Source: Candidatus Uhrbacteria bacterium
GTDB lineage: Bacteria; Patescibacteriota; Patescibacteriia; JACQSD01
Direction: 5' to 3'
Length of the DNA stretch: 7,749 nucleotides
Assembly: GCA_016206165.1 (NCBI GenBank)
Contig: JACQSD010000052.1
Coordinates: forward strand, 1 to 7,749
Under the pieces are notes generated by a model. The model made no database searches. It saw only the letters and a list, made by a program, of their open reading frames with translations, and had not been told where the DNA came from. This document shows positions 5,347 through 7,749 of this stretch, piece by piece. A program made the position numbers and the translations under genes. The number at the start of each line of letters is the position of its first letter. Within the stretch, counting starts at the first letter, position 1.

Positions 5347-5408
5347 TGCCCTTTACAAACAGGCTAGAAATGTGTACACTCAACGAACATAAGATCATTA
5401 ACGCATAC
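5345..5408 (+). repeat. Promoter-leader cassette, copy 1
   Basis: Aligns without gaps to 6577-6640 with 57 of 64 bases identical by hand count, and ends 7 bases before the ATG at 5416. It spans the promoter and nearly all the leader, while the coding sequences downstream are much less alike. The conserved stretch CAACGAACAT-x-AGATCATTAAC lies after the -10 and may be an operator or leader element. Confidence 0.9.
5352..5380 (+). promoter_or_regulatory. Promoter of the first coiled-coil secreted gene
   Basis: TTTACA (5352-5357), 17 bases, TACACT (5375-5380). Transcription would start near 5387, giving a leader of about 29 bases without a Shine-Dalgarno. Conservation of both boxes and spacer in the second copy supports it. 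Confidence 0.7.
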
Positions 5409-5415
5409 GTTGTTT

Positions 5416-6501
5416 ATGAAAAAAATTATTTTAGTCTGTACCGTCTTTGCGCTCATACTTTCAGTCTCCCCCGTCCTCGCTGAAATAGATATATCAGTGA
5501 GACAAAAGATGGATTATGACTTCGCAACAGCAAATGGCTTATGCCCTGATGGGTATCATGCTGCAAGAGAGGCCTACCGAAAAGAATTAAACTCCATAAA
5601 TAATCGCTATGATTCTGAATTCAAAAAAATAGAGCGGGCACGTTACCGTGCACATGAAGCCGCGAAAAAAAATAAAAATAAGGTGCAAAGAGAAACGCTC
5701 ATGGTAATCGTACAAAAAAAATTCCGAGATGCAGTGAATAAATTAGACGCTGCAAGAGAACGTATGATTGATGATGCAATAACCGCGCTTCAAGGAGCAA
5801 TTGATGCTGCAAGGCCTCCCTGCCCAAATACAACTGAACAACAATCGGGGAGTACACAATTACAAAGTGATGGGCGTTACGCGCAGGTGGACTGCGCCCA
5901 AGCTGATGCACAGGCACAACTTGCAGCACAAAAGGAAGCTATTAAACAACGATATGCGAAAGCAATCGAAGATGCAGGAGAAAACTATGACGCAAAAAAA
6001 GCAGCGTTTGATCAATATACTAGTGATATCATGCAATGGACTCGAAACGTCGACCGATGCACTGAGCGAAACAGAGACGCAACCACGCCAACCACGGGTT
6101 CTGAAACAACGACAACAGAGCCACCGAACCAAGCGACCCCAACAGAATCGACAAATACAATCGGGTCATCAACAACAGGGTCTGCAACTTGCGTCGCTCA
6201 GGATACTAACGCCAAAAAAGAATACGATACCAAGATAGTTGCAGCAATAACTGCTTTGAATGATACGCTTAGTAAAGCGTTGAGAGATTTAGCTTCAACA
6301 CAGACAACGGCACTCACGGACCACACGGCGACACTCGAAGCCGCCTTACAGCAAGAATCATCAGGAGAACGACGCGCGGCTGTAGCTTCTGCACTTAGTA
6401 CGTTGACAAATACTCTTTCACGAACGAGAAGAACAATTCAGGTGATCAAGCTCGACGCCATTAACGCACTCCTCAAAGTCCGAAACGAGGCCTCCAAATA
6501 A
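5416..6501 (+). CDS. Secreted coiled-coil protein with Thr-rich linker, unknown family
   Basis: I do not recognise a family; 361 residues. The signal peptide MKKIILVCTVFALILSV... is likely cut after VLA (22). The mature protein is mostly charged, Ala-rich helix of coiled-coil type (about 27-133, 160-215 and 260-361), with a low-complexity Thr/Ser/Pro/Glu linker at about 222-258. Five cysteines (43, 136, 160, 215, 259) sit at the module borders and could form disulfides outside the cell. There is no C-terminal membrane anchor or sorting motif, so it is probably released or held by partners. A TTG two codons earlier is in frame, but the ATG at 5416 fits the signal peptide and the leader spacing of the sister gene. 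A terminator follows at 6532. It shares promoter, size class and modular plan with the next gene, suggesting an old tandem duplication. Confidence 0.85.
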   Translation: MKKIILVCTVFALILSVSPVLAEIDISVRQKMDYDFATANGLCPDGYHAAREAYRKELNSINNRYDSEFKKIERARYRAHEAAKKNKNKVQRETLMVIVQKKFRDAVNKLDAARERMIDDAITALQGAIDAARPPCPNTTEQQSGSTQLQSDGRYAQVDCAQADAQAQLAAQKEAIKQRYAKAIEDAGENYDAKKAAFDQYTSDIMQWTRNVDRCTERNRDATTPTTGSETTTTEPPNQATPTESTNTIGSSTTGSATCVAQDTNAKKEYDTKIVAAITALNDTLSKALRDLASTQTTALTDHTATLEAALQQESSGERRAAVASALSTLTNTLSRTRRTIQVIKLDAINALLKVRNEASK

Positions 6502-6531
6502 CTACAACCAGAAATACTCACTCACATAAAA

Positions 6532-6561
6532 AAACGCGCTGATCCACATCAGGGCGTTTTT
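6532..6561 (+). terminator. Rho-independent terminator after the first coiled-coil gene
   Basis: AAACGCGCTGAT (6532-6543) pairs with ATCAGGGCGTTT (6548-6559) across a 4-base loop, 11 of 12 pairs, and ends in TTTTT (6557-6561). It lies 30 bases past the stop codon. An A tract on the other side (6528-6534) would also let it work on the minus strand, where there is no gene to serve. Confidence 0.88.
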
Positions 6562-6576
6562 GATACATTTTTGATG

Positions 6577-6640
6577 CATGCACTTTACAAACAGGCCAGA
6601 GATGTGTATACTCAACGAACATGAGATCATTAACCAATAC
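6577..6640 (+). repeat. Promoter-leader cassette, copy 2
   Basis: Second copy of the 64-base cassette of 5345-5408 with seven substitutions and no gaps; it ends six bases before the ATG at 6647. One difference changes the -10 from TACACT to TATACT, closer to consensus, so this copy may be the stronger promoter. Confidence 0.9.
6584..6612 (+). promoter_or_regulatory. Promoter of the second coiled-coil secreted gene
   Basis: TTTACA (6584-6589), 17 bases, TATACT (6607-6612, 5/6). It lies 22 bases after the T tract of the preceding terminator, so this gene is a separate transcription unit. Confidence 0.75.
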
Positions 6641-6646
6641 ACTAGT

Positions 6647-7749
6647 ATGAGAAAAATACTTTCGACCAGTATCGTGCTTCTCCTCGTCCTCTCGGCTCTT
6701 CCTCTTTTTGCGACGCCGGGAGACACTGTCGATGAGGCAACGGCGTGGTATAACGATTGTCTCGATAGATACGAGCAGACTATTGATGGTATTAATGAAC
6801 AGTACGGCGAAGTCCCAGAGAACAAAAAAATGAGAAAAGATAGAGATGCGGCTATAGCCAGCGCTACGAAGATCCGTGATGAATGTACCCAAGCAGCTGA
6901 CCAGGGAGCGAGAGACTATGATGATGCCATAAGAGAGGCGAGGCGTCATCGAAAAACAGTCGATAAGAGGAACAACCAGATCTGGACGTCTCCAGAAGCA
7001 AACCCGCGAGATCACCGATATAACAAGAAAAAGCGGGATCAATGGATAAGGGAGCGCGATGCAGCAGAGGCAGCATATGAGGAAGAAATGAAACGTGCAG
7101 AACGAGCACTCAAGGAAGCAAAATGGAAAAAGATCCCGCCAACATGTGAAGAGCTCGATGAATTTGAAGAAATGATCACGCGTAATTATGACGATGCAGT
7201 AAGAGGGACAAGGAAAAATGCACAAAAAATTAGAGCGGCCCAGAAGGTGCGTGACAATGACATATTTCGGTTAAAGGCATTGCGTGAACACTGTAGTGCG
7301 CTTGCAGCACACGGAGATACCGTCTCAACAACCACGGGTACCGGGACGACAATCTTTTGTTCTCCGCCACCAACTTTTACACTGAAGCTAAAAACGAAGG
7401 TGCCAACCACATTGACAGATTGTAAGAACGACCTCACGGCAGCAGATGATACGATACGATATAAGATCGATGCGTACGACAATGAACTTGGGACAGGCGC
7501 GGATAAATTTGTCAAAGATTTTGAGGCGCTCATGGACAGATTTGCCCAAAGTCTCTCCGCAGCATCAATTACATATGGAGAAGATGTAGAAAATGTATTT
7601 AAAAATCCTGAACGCACGGCGGAAATGACGTTAGCAGGGTTGAACGCTGCTCTCGATACGCGTAACAATGCTTTTACGGCCGCATTGGATACTGCAAATG
7701 AATTAAAGAATACTGCGATAAAAAAATTCGTTGAAGCACATGACAGGGC
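6647..7749 (+). CDS. Secreted helical protein, paralogue-like, 3' end beyond window
   Basis: Family not recognised. The frame is open from the ATG at 6647 to the window edge: 367 whole codons, no stop, so the gene is partial. The signal peptide MRKILSTSIVLLLVLSA is cut probably after LFA (22). The mature part is highly charged helix (DAAEAAYEEEMKRAERALKE and similar), then a Thr/Gly-rich linker (STTTGTGTTIFC, about 225-236) and a second helical module. At least six cysteines occur, including C38 and C80. This repeats the plan of the preceding secreted protein. The C-terminal modules align weakly around an ER dipeptide followed by about 30 helical residues, so common descent is likely but not proven by eye. 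No Shine-Dalgarno is present. The minus-strand frames across this region are antisense shadows. Confidence 0.85.
   Translation, partial: MRKILSTSIVLLLVLSALPLFATPGDTVDEATAWYNDCLDRYEQTIDGINEQYGEVPENKKMRKDRDAAIASATKIRDECTQAADQGARDYDDAIREARRHRKTVDKRNNQIWTSPEANPRDHRYNKKKRDQWIRERDAAEAAYEEEMKRAERALKEAKWKKIPPTCEELDEFEEMITRNYDDAVRGTRKNAQKIRAAQKVRDNDIFRLKALREHCSALAAHGDTVSTTTGTGTTIFCSPPPTFTLKLKTKVPTTLTDCKNDLTAADDTIRYKIDAYDNELGTGADKFVKDFEALMDRFAQSLSAASITYGEDVENVFKNPERTAEMTLAGLNAALDTRNNAFTAALDTANELKNTAIKKFVEAHDR

Noticed and set aside
5309..5398. 30-codon N-terminal extension of the 650-residue secreted protein
   Set aside because: It lies over the duplicated promoter cassette. The same antisense reading (SLSIHISGLFVK) recurs over copy 2 where no such gene exists, and it would bury the signal peptide inside the protein.
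6502..7668. Minus-strand open frames of 81-235 codons
   Set aside because: The plus strand is open without interruption from 6647 to the window edge, with a signal peptide and a conserved promoter, so these are shadows.
1..7749. UGA recoding as in Absconditabacteria/Gracilibacteria
   Set aside because: The PP2C gene ends at a TGA in the right place, and no gene needs readthrough of an internal TGA.
1..7749. CRISPR array, rRNA or tRNA gene
   Set aside because: No regularly spaced repeats beyond the pairs listed, and no recognisable RNA gene sequences on either strand.

Overview
The window looks like a chromosomal segment of a bacterium of roughly 50% GC that uses the standard genetic code. 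The best guess is a Patescibacteria/CPR-type genome. That guess rests on circumstantial signs: mostly absent Shine-Dalgarno motifs, a tiny CxxC zinc-ribbon protein, a variant Zn-binding IS256-group transposase, and a run of large secreted proteins without recognisable domains. None of these is diagnostic.

Left part (1-1881): a hairpin-rich intergenic stretch (1-234) leads into two minus-strand housekeeping or stress genes. These are a PP2C-type protein phosphatase (235-1131) and a Mn-type superoxide dismutase (1267-1881), separated by a short palindromic repeat.

Middle (1907-3342): a complete insertion sequence of 1032 bp (1916-2947) has 25-bp imperfect terminal inverted repeats and a 9-bp target duplication, GAATATATC. 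It landed 26 bp upstream of the sod start codon, apparently inside the sod promoter. Its transposase belongs to the IS256 group with an N-terminal zinc ribbon. It seems damaged: the zinc-ribbon exon lies in frame but without a start codon behind an A7 tract, and the third catalytic acid is Asp instead of Glu. To its right is a 70-residue zinc-ribbon gene (minus) with a perfect terminator, a near-consensus promoter, and a leader that can form two mutually exclusive hairpins, one of which buries the start codon.

Right part (3356-7749): a locus of exported proteins. A 650-residue signal-peptide protein (minus) has a solenoid-like N-terminal part, a Pro-rich linker and a Gly-rich repeat domain. 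It diverges from two plus-strand genes for secreted, cysteine-containing, helical or coiled-coil proteins with Thr-rich linkers. Those two genes each carry the same 64-bp promoter-leader cassette (57/64 identical) and are separated by a strong terminator, so they are separate but co-regulated units. The second one runs off the window. The divergent promoters share the same 75 bp, so all three exported proteins may be expressed as a set, possibly forming a cell-surface or extracellular structure. The function of that set is not known to me.
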